Assembly: GCF_019654915.1 (NCBI RefSeq)
Contig: NZ_BPET01000001.1
Coordinates: 1 to 64,000 of the forward strand
Reading direction: 5' to 3'
Source of the DNA: Shewanella sp. MBTL60-007
GTDB lineage: Bacteria > Pseudomonadota > Gammaproteobacteria > Enterobacterales > Shewanellaceae
DNA: 64,000 nucleotides
Part shown: positions 10,107 to 18,641 of the stretch, one piece after another
Layout of the letters: each line of letters opens with the position of its first letter
How positions within the stretch are numbered: the first letter of the stretch is position 1
Program-made: the position numbers and the translations under genes
The notes under the pieces: generated by a model
Told to the model about the DNA's origin: nothing
Databases searched by the model: none
The model's input: only the letters and a program-made list of their open reading frames with translations

Positions 10107-10862
10107 TCAGAATTTATAGCCCTTATGTAAGGCAACAATACCGTCAGTCATATTGGTGTAGTTGACCTGCTCAAAGCCGGCATTTTCCATCATCTGCTTC
10201 AAAGTCTCTTGATCAGGATGCATGCGGATTGACTCAGCTAGATACTCGTAGCTGTCAGCATCTTGAGTGATTAGAGAACCCATCTTTGGTAGCACTTTGA
10301 AGCTATAAATGTCATAAACCTTGCGCATGATTTCGTGCTGCGGCTTTGAGAATTCAAGTACAAGTAACTTTCCACCTGGCTTTAGTACTCGTAGCATAGA
10401 AGCGATTGCAGCATCTTTATCGGTCACATTTCGTAGACCAAAAGCGATGGTGATGATATCAAAGTGGTTGTCTGGAAACGGCAGTGCTTCAGCGTTAGCT
10501 TGAACGTAATTGACGTTACCAACAATGCCTTTGTCACGTAGTTTTTCACGACCGACCTTAAGCATTGAATCATTAATGTCGGCTAAGGTTACCTGGCCTG
10601 TTTCGCCAACGATGCGAGAAAACTTAGCCGTTAAATCACCAGTGCCGCCAGCGAGATCCAATACTTTCATGCCTGGACGTGCACCTGCACTTTCGATAGT
10701 GAATCGCTTCCACATGCGGTGGATACCGAAAGACATAACGTCATTCATGATGTCGTACTTTGCCGCGACAGAATGGAATACGCCAGCAACCAAGTCGGCT
10801 TTCTTTTCGGCTTCTACTGTTTTATAACCGAAGTGAGTGCTGTTTGAAGTGTCCTCTGACAT
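10107..10862 (-). CDS. ubiE: Ubiquinone/menaquinone C-methyltransferase UbiE
   Basis: UbiE is the SAM-dependent C-methyltransferase shared by ubiquinone and menaquinone synthesis. The 251-aa length matches E. coli. The SAM-binding motif I is [11 protein letters not shown] (67-77), and the family blocks HFGYKTV (N-terminal) and FGLRNVTD are present. It is the first gene of the minus-strand ubi-tat run. Its upstream gap (10863-11065) shows no terminator and must hold the promoter. Confidence 0.97.
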   Translation of the reverse strand: MSEDTSNSTHFGYKTVEAEKKADLVAGVFHSVAAKYDIMNDVMSFGIHRMWKRFTIESAGARPGMKVLDLAGGTGDLTAKFSRIVGETGQVTLADINDSMLKVGREKLRDKGIVGNVNYVQANAEALPFPDNHFDIITIAFGLRNVTDKDAAIASMLRVLKPGGKLLVLEFSKPQHEIMRKVYDIYSFKVLPKMGSLITQDADSYEYLAESIRMHPDQETLKQMMENAGFEQVNYTNMTDGIVALHKGYKF

Positions 10863-11065
10863 CTATCTGTTCCTATACGTTAACAATGAAATTGTTGCGA
10901 TTGTAAGTCATCAAAGTGAATTGCTGAATCTTTCATCTATCACTCTGTGACGCATGTTAGCTATCGGCTGACCAATAATAAGAAAATGCGCGTTAGCGCA
11001 GCCTATCGAAAAATTGACAGCGCATTACACCACAATATCTATCAATGTTGAATAATTATTACTAG

Positions 11066-12100
11066 CTACAGTGCATTAATACGTCCACTGATGTAGGAGT
11101 AGATCAATTCACTGATGCTTTGGCCTGTTTCACGGTGTCCCGCTGCAGTGCCGGCAACATGACAGCTAGGTGCGGCTTCAGCTAAGTGCAGGTACGCAGT
11201 TGGGCAATGTTTAGCTATGTAGCTGACATAGAACAGGGCATCGAGTAGGGGGACTCCAGCCGCTGTAGAAGCGCTGCTTGGCATATTGGTTATGGCGTCG
11301 AGATCAAGCTCTATAGCGACGGGGAGTTGGGTATTGTTTAAAGCATCGGAGATGTTTTTTACTGCAGTCTCGACACTGAGCTCTCGTCGAACCCAAATTT
11401 GCTGCAAGCTATGCCAGTGGCCGCCAAACACTTTTAGTTGCTCTAATGTCGCTTCGCTATTTTTAAGTTCGTGTAAACCCAGAACATGATAGTAGCCTAG
11501 TGCGCCTGAGGCAGCGGCATAACTAAAACCGTTACCACTATGGCGACCTTCCTTTGGTCTAAAATCGGAATGAGGGTCGAGGTTGACCGCGGCAATGGGG
11601 CGCTTAAGCCCAGCTTTTGCTGCCATCAGTAAACCGTAAGCGTTATTGTGGCCACCACCGATGACGATAGGCTCAAGCCCTGCACTAAATACTGCTGTGA
11701 GCAGTTCTATCACTCGCAGATCTAATTGTTCGACCCTGTTTCTTAATGACTCCGGGCTCGCATTAGGAGGAAGCTGCAGGTCTTGGGTATCGACTTGTCC
11801 TAGCACTAGGCATTGCTCGCCGCTTAAGAACCGGTTCGATTGCAAGTTGAGAAACTGTGCCATAGCGCTATCAAAAGCGTCATCGGCACCGCCACGGCCT
11901 AAGTTAGCGCGAGGACCTATATCTTCGCCTATCCCTATGATCACAAAGCGAGCACCATTGGCTTTTGCGTGAGCTAGATTCGCGCTTAGGTTCAGCGAAA
12001 CGTCTGCTAGCTGAACGACTTCTCCAAGCTTGACCTCACCCTCTCGGGTATTGATTAGACTTGATAGTTTAGTGGTGCTGAAGAGGCTTAAATACTGCAT
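11066..12100 (-). CDS. Arginase/agmatinase/formimidoylglutamase family hydrolase
   Basis: This is a 344-aa ureohydrolase-fold enzyme. The binuclear manganese-site motifs are present: GGGHNNAYG, LDPHSDFRP and ELDLDAITN. Members cleave guanidino or formimino groups (arginase, agmatinase, formimidoylglutamase HutG). The sequence does not tell me the substrate, and no hut, arginine or agmatine genes lie next to it. It is alone on the minus strand between ubiE and rraA, about 140 bp downstream of rraA and beyond its terminator. A HutG-like role is the leading guess. Confidence 0.82.
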   Translation of the reverse strand: MQYLSLFSTTKLSSLINTREGEVKLGEVVQLADVSLNLSANLAHAKANGARFVIIGIGEDIGPRANLGRGGADDAFDSAMAQFLNLQSNRFLSGEQCLVLGQVDTQDLQLPPNASPESLRNRVEQLDLRVIELLTAVFSAGLEPIVIGGGHNNAYGLLMAAKAGLKRPIAAVNLDPHSDFRPKEGRHSGNGFSYAAASGALGYYHVLGLHELKNSEATLEQLKVFGGHWHSLQQIWVRRELSVETAVKNISDALNNTQLPVAIELDLDAITNMPSSASTAAGVPLLDALFYVSYIAKHCPTAYLHLAEAAPSCHVAGTAAGHRETGQSISELIYSYISGRINAL

Positions 12101-12185
12101 CTTGTTATTCTTATTTTGAGCTTATCATTTAGCCTCTAGTTTAAGCGCTTAAATTTTGGCTGCAAGCCCAGCTTGTTTAGGATAT

Positions 12186-12212
12186 AAAAAAGCCAGTCAC
12201 TTAGGACTGGCT
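12186..12212 (-). terminator. rraA terminator
   Basis: AGCCAGTC and GACTGGCT form an 8-bp stem with a 6-nt loop. A T run follows on the minus strand, about 28 bp after the rraA stop. Confidence 0.85.
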
Positions 12213-12239
12213 CTGATTCATTTGCTTTGGCAAAGGCTG

Positions 12240-12725
12240 CTAGTCAATGTCTAGCGGCTCTGGTGACAAAATGATACCCGTGTTATCAGCATAGACGTGA
12301 TCGCCTGGTAAGAAAGTTACACCACCAAAGTTTACAGGGATCTCAAGCTCACCAACGGCATTACTATCGGCGCCGACTGGAATAGAGGCTAATGCTTGGA
12401 TACCGATATCTAGATCTTCTAATGCATCGACATCGCGCACTGAACCGTAAATGATGATGCCTTCCCAGTTATTCGCAACAGCAGCTTCTGCAATGGTAGA
12501 GTCAAGTAGTGCACGGCGCAGTGAGCCACCGCCATCGACAAGTAGTACTTTCCCCTCTCCATCTTCCTGAAGTGCATCAATGATAAGGCCATTGTCTTCA
12601 AAGCATTTGACGGTGCTTATAGAGCCACCGAAAGAGTTACAACCACCATAATTGCTGAACATGGGTTCGACAACATCAACGACATCGATATAAGTGTCAC
12701 AAAGTTCTGAGGTGTTGTATTCCAT
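12240..12725 (-). CDS. rraA: Ribonuclease E activity regulator RraA
   Basis: RraA is a ring-shaped trimer that binds the C-terminal scaffold and helicases of RNase E and lowers mRNA decay. The 161-aa length is that of E. coli RraA (161). Conserved family blocks include [20 protein letters not shown] at the start, [15 protein letters not shown] and [16 protein letters not shown]. It is monocistronic, with its own terminator. Two other RNA-decay genes, csrD and rng, are in the window but far away. Confidence 0.96.
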   Translation of the reverse strand: MEYNTSELCDTYIDVVDVVEPMFSNYGGCNSFGGSISTVKCFEDNGLIIDALQEDGEGKVLLVDGGGSLRRALLDSTIAEAAVANNWEGIIIYGSVRDVDALEDLDIGIQALASIPVGADSNAVGELEIPVNFGGVTFLPGDHVYADNTGIILSPEPLDID

Positions 12726-13064
12726 AAGAACACTCCTGATAGATAGAGATGCTCAGAAGTCCGAGCAAACAAGTAGTTGCACTCAGTATATAAGGGATTC
12801 TTAAAAAGAAAAGTGTTATCAATCACGCAATTGTCTATAAAGACGGCGTTCGCATAGGTTGTGGTAATATTTCTCCTTGCTGGTTAAAAAAACATCCAAA
12901 ATATGATTCAGGTCATTATATGACGTTTTTTTATTACAGTTGGTCATCTTTTTTGTTAGCATGTCATCAGATAATTTAACTTAAACTCAAATTTTGAGCC
13001 GCTTTAGGGGCACGGATCCCCCGATTAGCATAGGGAAGGCATAGGGCCTAATAGAAGGTGCCTT
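12726..13064. other. Intergenic region between divergent rraA and the YgjV-like gene
   Basis: This 339-bp gap separates two divergent genes and must hold both promoters. AAGAACACTCCT at the rraA side reads as an AGGAGTG ribosome-binding site on the minus strand. I could not assign the promoters with confidence. The last 80 bp before 13065 are strongly self-complementary and are listed as a leader. Confidence 0.6.
12986..13064 (+). promoter_or_regulatory. Structured 5' leader of the YgjV-like gene (candidate RNA switch)
   Basis: Three self-complementary elements follow each other: CTCAAA/TTTGAG (12986-12998), GGGG-CACGGAT-CCCC (13007-13021) and AAGGCA/TGCCTT (13036-13041 with 13059-13064). 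The last ends exactly at the start codon and would enclose the ribosome-binding site GAAGG (13054-13058). AGGC (13037-13040) can instead pair with GCCT (13046-13049), which would free the start. Competing pairings over a start site suggest translational control. I cannot match it to a known riboswitch class. Confidence 0.4.
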
Positions 13065-13316
13065 ATGGAAGCTGTTAATACTATTGAAATCATCGGTTAT
13101 TCTGCATCAGTGATGGTTGCGATTTCACTTATGATGAAAGACATTATCTGGCTAAGATGTCTAAACTTTACCGGTTGTGCATTGTTTGTCATTTATGGTG
13201 CATCTATTGAAGCTTGGCCTGTTGCGGGGATGAATGCATTTGTTGCCTGCATCAACGTTTATCATTTGCTTAAGCTATATCGTAACCGCAACAACCCACA
13301 ACTCGCCTCAGAATAA
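13065..13316 (+). CDS. Small inner-membrane protein, YgjV-like
   Basis: This 83-aa protein is almost entirely hydrophobic, with two or three membrane segments (about 8-24, 30-47 and 50-70) and a short basic/polar tail. It resembles the repeat unit of the YgjV inner-membrane family, but I am not certain, and no function is known to me. It is monocistronic. The start at 13065 has GAAGG at 6-nt spacing and sits at the foot of a leader hairpin that could block translation. Confidence 0.75.
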   Translation: MEAVNTIEIIGYSASVMVAISLMMKDIIWLRCLNFTGCALFVIYGASIEAWPVAGMNAFVACINVYHLLKLYRNRNNPQLASE

Positions 13317-13328
13317 TATCTGCAGAAC

Positions 13329-13359
13329 TCCAGCCTGATCTTCCATTATTCAGGCTGGA
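13329..13359 (+). terminator. Hairpin after the YgjV-like gene
   Basis: TCCAGCCTGA and TCAGGCTGGA form a perfect 10-bp stem with an 11-nt loop, 13 bp after the stop codon. No T run follows, so it is a weak terminator or a 3'-end stabiliser. Confidence 0.5.
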
Positions 13360-13510
13360 TACACCTACTCGTAATCCTAGCCGAGCTAATTTTACACTTC
13401 GAGAATCTCTGACGTATCATCACTCTGATGTCATAAAACTTTAGATAAGTTGTCACTTGTGTGTCATGGAGCTTCCATAGCCTTACAGTCATAGTAACTG
13501 GGAGGTTGCG

Positions 13511-14020
13511 ATGACTTCGATAAATTCGTTTGATCAGAACTTGTATCGCTTAGTTGTGCGCAAGGGGCGAGAACATGGCCTCGAGAAGTTGGCTCTTTCT
13601 GTGTCAGCTTCGGGTAATGGTTCGCTATATTTGTATCTTGCAGTGCTGTTTCTAATATTTGATGACAAAGGCGAATCACTGCTTTATTCCATGCTTGCAG
13701 GGTTTATTGTTGAGCTGCCTCTCTACCTGTTACTAAAGAATATTATTCGCCGTCCGCGCCCCTGTCATGCGTTAGCCGATGGCGTGGCGAGTTTTGAGCC
13801 TGCGGATAAATTCAGTCTACCTTCTGGTCATACAGCCGCTGCCTTTGTGATGGCGACCAGTATTTATCTCATCTACCCAGCGCTTATTTATGTTGCCGTC
13901 ACTTGGGCATTTGCTATCGGTCTTTCTCGGGTGGTGTTGGGTGTGCATTACCCAATGGATATTTTCGCAGGATCTGTACTTGGAGTGACTGCGGTTATTG
14001 TTGGTCAGCAAATTACTTAG
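13511..14020 (+). CDS. PAP2-family membrane phosphatase
   Basis: This 169-aa integral membrane protein has the full acid-phosphatase/PAP2 signature: K76...RPRP (K-x6-RP), PSGH (104-107) and SR-x5-H-x3-D (SR 139-140, H146, D150). The family removes phosphate from lipid phosphates such as phosphatidate, undecaprenyl diphosphate or phosphatidylglycerophosphate; the substrate here is unknown. It is followed after 9 bp by a glycosyltransferase-like gene whose strong ribosome-binding site overlaps its stop, so the two are probably an operon concerned with envelope lipids or glycans. Confidence 0.92.
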   Translation: MTSINSFDQNLYRLVVRKGREHGLEKLALSVSASGNGSLYLYLAVLFLIFDDKGESLLYSMLAGFIVELPLYLLLKNIIRRPRPCHALADGVASFEPADKFSLPSGHTAAAFVMATSIYLIYPALIYVAVTWAFAIGLSRVVLGVHYPMDIFAGSVLGVTAVIVGQQIT

Positions 14021-14024
14021 GAGG
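14019..14024 (+). promoter_or_regulatory. Strong ribosome-binding site deciding a TTG start
   Basis: A perfect AGGAGG overlaps the stop codon of the PAP2 gene and lies 5 nt before TTG at 14030. The strong site supports the rare TTG as the true start of the next gene and couples the two. Confidence 0.8.
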
Positions 14025-14029
14025 TCAGC

Positions 14030-15085
14030 TTGCGAATTCTTTATGGGGTTCAAGGTACGGGAAATGGCCATCTCAGTCGGGCAAGAGTGATGGCTAAAGC
14101 GCTACAGCGTCAGGGCGTAGATGTTGATTTTTTCTTTTCTGGTCGTTCACCTGAGCATTTTTTTGATATGCAGTGTTTTGGTCAATATCGGGTGCAATCT
14201 GGGTTAACTTTTGCCACTGAAAATGGTCGCGTAAGTGTGGCAAAAACTGCAAAAGACAATGCTTGGTTAGGCTTTATCAAGGATGTTAAGCGCTTGGATT
14301 TAAGCGGCTACGATCTGCTGTTAAATGATTTTGAACCGGTATCGGCTTGGGCTGCTAAAAACCAAGGGGTTCCGTCAATCGGTATCAGTCACCAAGCCGC
14401 GTTGAAATATGCAGTGCCTAAGGTAGGTGATAACTGGTTGAGTGACTTCATGTTAAGTTATTTCGCCCCCGTGGATATAGCGCTTGGCTGCCATTGGCAT
14501 CACTTTGGCTTTCCAATTTTGCCGCCTTTTGTTGAGGTCGATAAAGTTGAACAACAAATAACCCATCAGATCCTAGTTTATCTCCCATTTGAGTCGGCAG
14601 ATGAAATTGTTGAGTTTTTAGCTCCCTTCGCTAACTACACCTTCTTGGTTTATCACGCATGTAAACCCTCCACAGTACTACCTGAACATATTCGCTGGCA
14701 TGGATTCGATAGGGTGGGGTTTAAGAGGGAGATGGCGAGCTGCGGTGGAGTCATTGGTAATGCGGGATTCGAGTTGTCTAGTGAGGCGCTAACATTGGGT
14801 AAAAAATTGCTCATTAAACCCTTACTTGGACAGTTTGAGCAGCTATCAAATGTGGCTGCACTAGAATTGCTTGGCGCTGCCGAGTGCATGAAAATGAGTT
14901 TAGATCCCCAAGCATTACGACGCTGGTTAAAAGCGCCTATGCCCGAGGCTATTCATTATCCAGAGGTGGGAGATGCATTGGTGTCCTGGTTACTTCGAGG
15001 GGATTGGAGTCGGCCAGAGGGCTTATGCCAATCTCTTTGGCAAGAGGTGTGCTTACCGACGAGTTGGCAGAAAAAAAGCCCTTAG
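14030..15085 (+). CDS. MJ1255/VC2487-type glycosyltransferase-like protein
   Basis: This is a 351-aa protein of the family named after MJ1255/VC2487, related in fold to GT-B enzymes such as MurG. The N-terminal nucleotide-sugar-type motif YGVQGTGNGHLSRA (GxGHxxR, about 5-18) is clear. A C-terminal block around GVIGNAGFELSSEAL resembles the donor-binding region of that superfamily. No substrate is known. It starts at TTG 14030 behind a perfect AGGAGG and follows a PAP2 phosphatase by 9 bp, hinting at a role in envelope glycan or lipid modification. Confidence 0.85.
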   Translation: MRILYGVQGTGNGHLSRARVMAKALQRQGVDVDFFFSGRSPEHFFDMQCFGQYRVQSGLTFATENGRVSVAKTAKDNAWLGFIKDVKRLDLSGYDLLLNDFEPVSAWAAKNQGVPSIGISHQAALKYAVPKVGDNWLSDFMLSYFAPVDIALGCHWHHFGFPILPPFVEVDKVEQQITHQILVYLPFESADEIVEFLAPFANYTFLVYHACKPSTVLPEHIRWHGFDRVGFKREMASCGGVIGNAGFELSSEALTLGKKLLIKPLLGQFEQLSNVAALELLGAAECMKMSLDPQALRRWLKAPMPEAIHYPEVGDALVSWLLRGDWSRPEGLCQSLWQEVCLPTSWQKKSP

Positions 15086-15196
15086 AAGAGGGAAAGGGCG
15101 AATGGTAAGCCGAGCCTCACTCGCGCTTTAGAATTAAGCTGACTAAAGGCGTATAATTAACTTATCTATGTCGATTTTAGTTAATTCAATACCAGT

Positions 15197-15868
15197 ATGC
15201 AGTTAAAACCACTCGCAAAAGGACGCTTTCACTCATTATGGCAGCAAGAGCATGATGCTATTGAGCAGATCATGCGAGAGTGTATCACCGAGACCAAGAC
15301 AGTCTCGGCGCAGCATAAGTTGATGCGGCAAGGGCAGCAGGTGAATGCGCTTATCTTAGTGCATCATGGCCGTATTTCCATGGGATATACGGCGAGAAAT
15401 GGTCGTAGCTTTCAGTTGGGTACAATGACCTGCGACTCGCAATTATTTGGTGAGATGGAGTTCTTTACCGATTATTTGTGCCAGCTCGATATCATTGCTG
15501 AAGAGCCGTTGGAGTTCTCCATTATCAATGGCGAAAAATTGCAGCAAGCATTGGTTAAGACACCGAAGTTTGCGCTGTTTTTTGCTAGCGCCATCGCAAT
15601 CGACTACCAAGATACGGTAGATATATTTACCCGTCGAATGTTATATCCCATCGCATATAACATCGCCTACGATCTTTATCATCAGTATTTAAATGACCAG
15701 CCAGTAGAAGGCTTCACTAAGTGCTATTTAGAGGCCGAGCGCTTCGCGACCACCGATAGGGTTTATCGCCGCGCAGTAAAAAAACTCGAAGATCTTAATC
15801 TCATTAAGCGGGAAAGAGAGGGGCTGGTAATTTGTGATATTGAGGGATTAAAAGCCTTTATTGAATAG
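15197..15868 (+). CDS. Crp/Fnr-family transcriptional regulator (YeiL-like)
   Basis: This 223-aa protein has an N-terminal cyclic-nucleotide-binding-type beta barrel (about 30-125; FGEMEFF in the place of the phosphate-binding cassette), a long dimer helix and a C-terminal winged-helix (about 165-220). The arginine that contacts cAMP in CRP is not evident, and I see no Fnr-type cysteine cluster, so the signal is unknown. The layout is like YeiL or PrfA. It faces the convergent MFS gene, with a shared hairpin between them. Confidence 0.82.
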   Translation: MQLKPLAKGRFHSLWQQEHDAIEQIMRECITETKTVSAQHKLMRQGQQVNALILVHHGRISMGYTARNGRSFQLGTMTCDSQLFGEMEFFTDYLCQLDIIAEEPLEFSIINGEKLQQALVKTPKFALFFASAIAIDYQDTVDIFTRRMLYPIAYNIAYDLYHQYLNDQPVEGFTKCYLEAERFATTDRVYRRAVKKLEDLNLIKREREGLVICDIEGLKAFIE

Positions 15869-15898
15869 CTCCAACCCTTACTCAGGCTTGGAGCTATT
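15864..15898. terminator. Shared hairpin between convergent genes
   Basis: AATAGCTCCAA and TTGGAGCTATT form a perfect 11-bp stem around a 13-nt loop. It starts within the stop codon of the regulator gene and lies 20 bp from the end of the convergent MFS gene. There is no strong T run on either strand, so termination is plausible but weak. Confidence 0.6.
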
Positions 15899-15917
15899 CC
15901 ATCATTACAGCGGGTAC

Positions 15918-17090
15918 TTAAGCAGTCTGTAATGTTTGCACCAGTTTTTGGCGATTAGATAACAATAGCATAAGGATGATTAATCCATAGAGCACTGGAA
16001 TAGCATACATCACAGTTTGTAGGCCGATGATGCTTTCAAACAGTGAGCTGATTGCCGGGCTAAACATCGCGCCAGCACTACCACTGATCAAGATATAAGA
16101 CACATTACGGCTACTGGCACTTTTCACAAATGATACACCGTAAGCTATAAAGGCGTTATAAAGCGCGGCGCAGGCAAAGCCGTAACCATAGGTTAAGTAG
16201 CCAATCCAGTTTAGGTTTTCAGTGGTAACAATAAGAGTGGTGATGGCGAAAGCCAGAGAGATCACCCCCATCAGGAAGTGCTGGATTTTAACTCGGGTAA
16301 CAATCACGGTAGAAACGAGTGCACCTACTAGTGCCGCAGACCAGTATTGAGTGATGATGTTACCTGCATCTTCAAATGGAATGTCGAACTTAGTCTTAAC
16401 GAACATGGGAGCCCAAGTCAGGAAAGTGTACAGGGCTAGCATGCCTAAAAATAGACCTAAGCCACCGCTGATGATGCCAAAATTCCACTCTGACTTTTCA
16501 TCAGCTTGTTCACTGTTGCCCTTGGCTTCACAGAGCTCAAAGTTGGTAGCCAGTGCAATTGCTGCCGTTGCGAGTGCAACAATACCGACAGCTAGGTAGC
16601 TGTAGCTCCAAGAAAGTGCATTACTGAGGGCATAAGTGGTGATTAACGGAAATACAACGCCAGCCACGTTAAAGGTCGCATCTTGAACCACTAACAAGGT
16701 GCTTTGAATTTTGTCTTTCCACACCGAAACCACAATGGTACCCGCGATGCAAAGACCGATACCACCACATAGGCCAATTACCGTCATAGCTATCATGACG
16801 ACGCTTAGGGAGCTGGTGAAGTGCAGCGCAGCGGCGCTTAGTGCAATACTGATGTAGCTCAATAGGGTAATGCGTTTGACGCCAATTCTTTCAATTAAGA
16901 AGAAGGCGGCAATGGTACCGGCTAGGGCACCGCCATTGAGCAGTGAGAATATAGAGGCCACTTCATTGACGTTTGCTGAGAACTTTTCGCTGATAGGTTC
17001 AATGAGCATACCGAACTGGGTTGCAAAGCCTGCCATGACGAAGTTGGCGAGGAAGCTGAGCAAGGTTAAGGATATTTTGTTTTTCATCAT
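15918..17090 (-). CDS. MFS transporter, TsgA-like
   Basis: This is a 390-aa major-facilitator carrier with twelve predicted membrane helices and a central cytoplasmic loop (about 195-215; EQADEKSEW). The N-terminal half and overall length resemble E. coli TsgA, which belongs to the fucose-permease-like branch of the superfamily. Substrate unknown. It lies downstream of deoD on the same strand but behind the deoD terminator. A nucleoside-related substrate is therefore only a guess from position. Confidence 0.82.
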   Translation of the reverse strand: MMKNKISLTLLSFLANFVMAGFATQFGMLIEPISEKFSANVNEVASIFSLLNGGALAGTIAAFFLIERIGVKRITLLSYISIALSAAALHFTSSLSVVMIAMTVIGLCGGIGLCIAGTIVVSVWKDKIQSTLLVVQDATFNVAGVVFPLITTYALSNALSWSYSYLAVGIVALATAAIALATNFELCEAKGNSEQADEKSEWNFGIISGGLGLFLGMLALYTFLTWAPMFVKTKFDIPFEDAGNIITQYWSAALVGALVSTVIVTRVKIQHFLMGVISLAFAITTLIVTTENLNWIGYLTYGYGFACAALYNAFIAYGVSFVKSASSRNVSYILISGSAGAMFSPAISSLFESIIGLQTVMYAIPVLYGLIILMLLLSNRQKLVQTLQTA

Positions 17091-17135
17091 CTGTTCCTAA
17101 TTTTGCCGTATCACGAGCTAAAACTAATCACTAAT

Positions 17136-17176
17136 ATAAAAAGTAAGCCGCTGGAAGAGAGACTTCGAGCGGCTTA
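17136..17176 (-). terminator. deoD terminator
   Basis: TAAGCCGCT and AGCGGCTTA form a 9-bp stem with a 15-nt loop. A T-rich run follows on the minus strand, 8 bp after the deoD stop. Confidence 0.82.
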
Positions 17177-17183
17177 TTTAGTC

Positions 17184-17888
17184 TTACTGACAGGCTGTTT
17201 CTAATGCCAGCTCAATCATCTGATTAAAGGTTAACTGACGAGCCTCTGCACTGGTCTCTTCGCCAGTTAAGCAATGATCCGATACAGTAAGGATAGCGAG
17301 CGATTCGAAGCCCTTGTGGTGAGCGAGACCGTATAGACCAGCCACTTCCATATCCACGCCTAACACGCCAAAGCGCTCAAGTGCAGGGATCATATCTTCG
17401 TCTGGGTCGTAATACATATCACCGCTAAACACGTTACCGACTTTTACGTTGATCTGCTTTTGCTGTGCAATCATGTAAGCTTTATGCAGTAGGTCGAAGG
17501 TGGCTGATGTTGCCATCTGGTAGCCGCTGCTGCGCTTAGCATTGGTTGGAGAGTCTGTGCCTGCAGCCTGAGCTAAGATCACATCGTTAATTTTTACGTC
17601 ATGCTGGGTGGCACCTAGGCTGCCGACACGTATGATGCGCTTTACACCAAAATCAGCTACAAGCTCGTGGGCGTATAAAACCATAGAAGGAATACCCATA
17701 CCATGGCCCATCACCGAGATGCGCTGACCTTTATAGAAGCCGGTATAACCAAGCATATTACGAATGTTGGTGACTTCTACCGCATCTTCTAGGAAGTTTT
17801 CAGCGATGTATTTTGCGCGAAGCGGGTCGCCAGGCATGATGATAGTTTCAGCGAAATCGCCTGCTTTGCCATTGATATGTGCAGTCAT
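17184..17888 (-). CDS. deoD: Purine nucleoside phosphorylase, DeoD type
   Basis: This enzyme cleaves purine (deoxy)nucleosides with phosphate to the base and (deoxy)ribose-1-phosphate, for salvage in the cytoplasm. The 234-aa length fits the hexameric bacterial type. Visible features are the phosphate/substrate blocks MPGDPLRAKYIAENF, GHGMGIPS and RVGSLGA, and the catalytic aspartate in VSDHCLTGEETSAE. It is not in a deoCABD operon; a DUF971 gene lies upstream and an MFS carrier downstream. Confidence 0.96.
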   Translation of the reverse strand: MTAHINGKAGDFAETIIMPGDPLRAKYIAENFLEDAVEVTNIRNMLGYTGFYKGQRISVMGHGMGIPSMVLYAHELVADFGVKRIIRVGSLGATQHDVKINDVILAQAAGTDSPTNAKRSSGYQMATSATFDLLHKAYMIAQQKQINVKVGNVFSGDMYYDPDEDMIPALERFGVLGVDMEVAGLYGLAHHKGFESLAILTVSDHCLTGEETSAEARQLTFNQMIELALETACQ

Positions 17889-18084
17889 GAGTAATCCTCT
17901 TTTTTAATTACGTCAGATAGTAATTGCCTGCGGGAAATGCAGAGAGGACATAAGTCCGCATTGAGCGATATACGTGCAGTTTTTCTGAGGAGTTCACAAA
18001 AGCTAGGCTTTAAAAATCGTGATACACAGTGAACGGTTGGCTCAGATTTATCGAGGAAATAGGGAGGCTGTAGCAGGGGAACAG

Positions 18085-18114
18085 TTAAGATCGCCATGAT
18101 GGCGGCGATCTTAA
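18085..18114 (-). terminator. Hairpin after the DUF971 gene
   Basis: TTAAGATCGCC and GGCGATCTTAA form a perfect 11-bp stem with an 8-nt loop, 16 bp past the stop of the DUF971 gene. It lacks a T run on the minus strand, so it may terminate weakly or protect the 3' end. Confidence 0.55.
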
Positions 18115-18129
18115 TGCGTTTGAAGCGAG

Positions 18130-18525
18130 TTACTTGTGGTACTTCACGGCCATATCGATTAATGGTTCGCGACTGGCTTTTGCTGCACGTAGGCGGGCAA
18201 GATACTTCTCCCACAGATCGACTTGATGAGTCGCGAGATCATGTAGGACTTTCCAAGAAAACAGACCTGTATCGTGGCCATCATCGAAGACGATTTTTAC
18301 CGCATAGTTACCGACAGGTTCAATGGCTGTGATATTGACGTTTTTCTTGTGAGTGACCAGTACCGGGTTGCCGTGGCCATGCACTTCTGCTGAGGGCGAA
18401 TAAACTCGTAGCATTTCACAGCTCAACTGGTGAACCTCACCGTTATCGAAGGTCATCTCAAGTTGGCGAGATTTACGTTTTAGCTTTAACGCCGAAACAT
18501 TGGGCGTGTTGTTATCTTGAGTCAT
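18130..18525 (-). CDS. DUF971 domain protein
   Basis: This 131-aa protein is a stand-alone DUF971 domain, the fold found at the N-terminus of gamma-butyrobetaine hydroxylases and in some iron-sulfur-related proteins. The typical order is visible: L-x-L-K-x-x-RQLEMTFDNG near the start, LSCEMLRVYSPSAEV in the middle, and VKIVFDDGHDTGLFSW later. The function of stand-alone copies is unknown to me. It lies 116 bp downstream of hslU on the same strand. Confidence 0.9.
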   Translation of the reverse strand: MTQDNNTPNVSALKLKRKSRQLEMTFDNGEVHQLSCEMLRVYSPSAEVHGHGNPVLVTHKKNVNITAIEPVGNYAVKIVFDDGHDTGLFSWKVLHDLATHQVDLWEKYLARLRAAKASREPLIDMAVKYHK

Positions 18526-18641
18526 CTATTAACCGATATGATTTTAACAAGTATTAGAAACACAATAGCGGTTAAGCACAAAGTTGTCCTTAACCGCTAT
18601 CACTAATTTAGCCATTATTTGGCAACGAAAGTAAGCAGTGC

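Noticed and set aside
12939..12976. Sigma-70 promoter for the YgjV-like gene around GATAAT
   Set aside because: The -10-like GATAAT at 12970-12975 has no -35 element at proper distance, so I did not call it.
18015..18035. CRP site upstream of deoD
   Set aside because: CGTGA-N6-GTGAA is not the inverted TGTGA-N6-TCACA arrangement, so it was not called.
17885..18214. A 109-codon minus-strand frame before deoD
   Set aside because: It overlaps the DUF971 gene and its hairpin, has no recognisable domain and no good ribosome-binding site. The deoD leader explains the space better.
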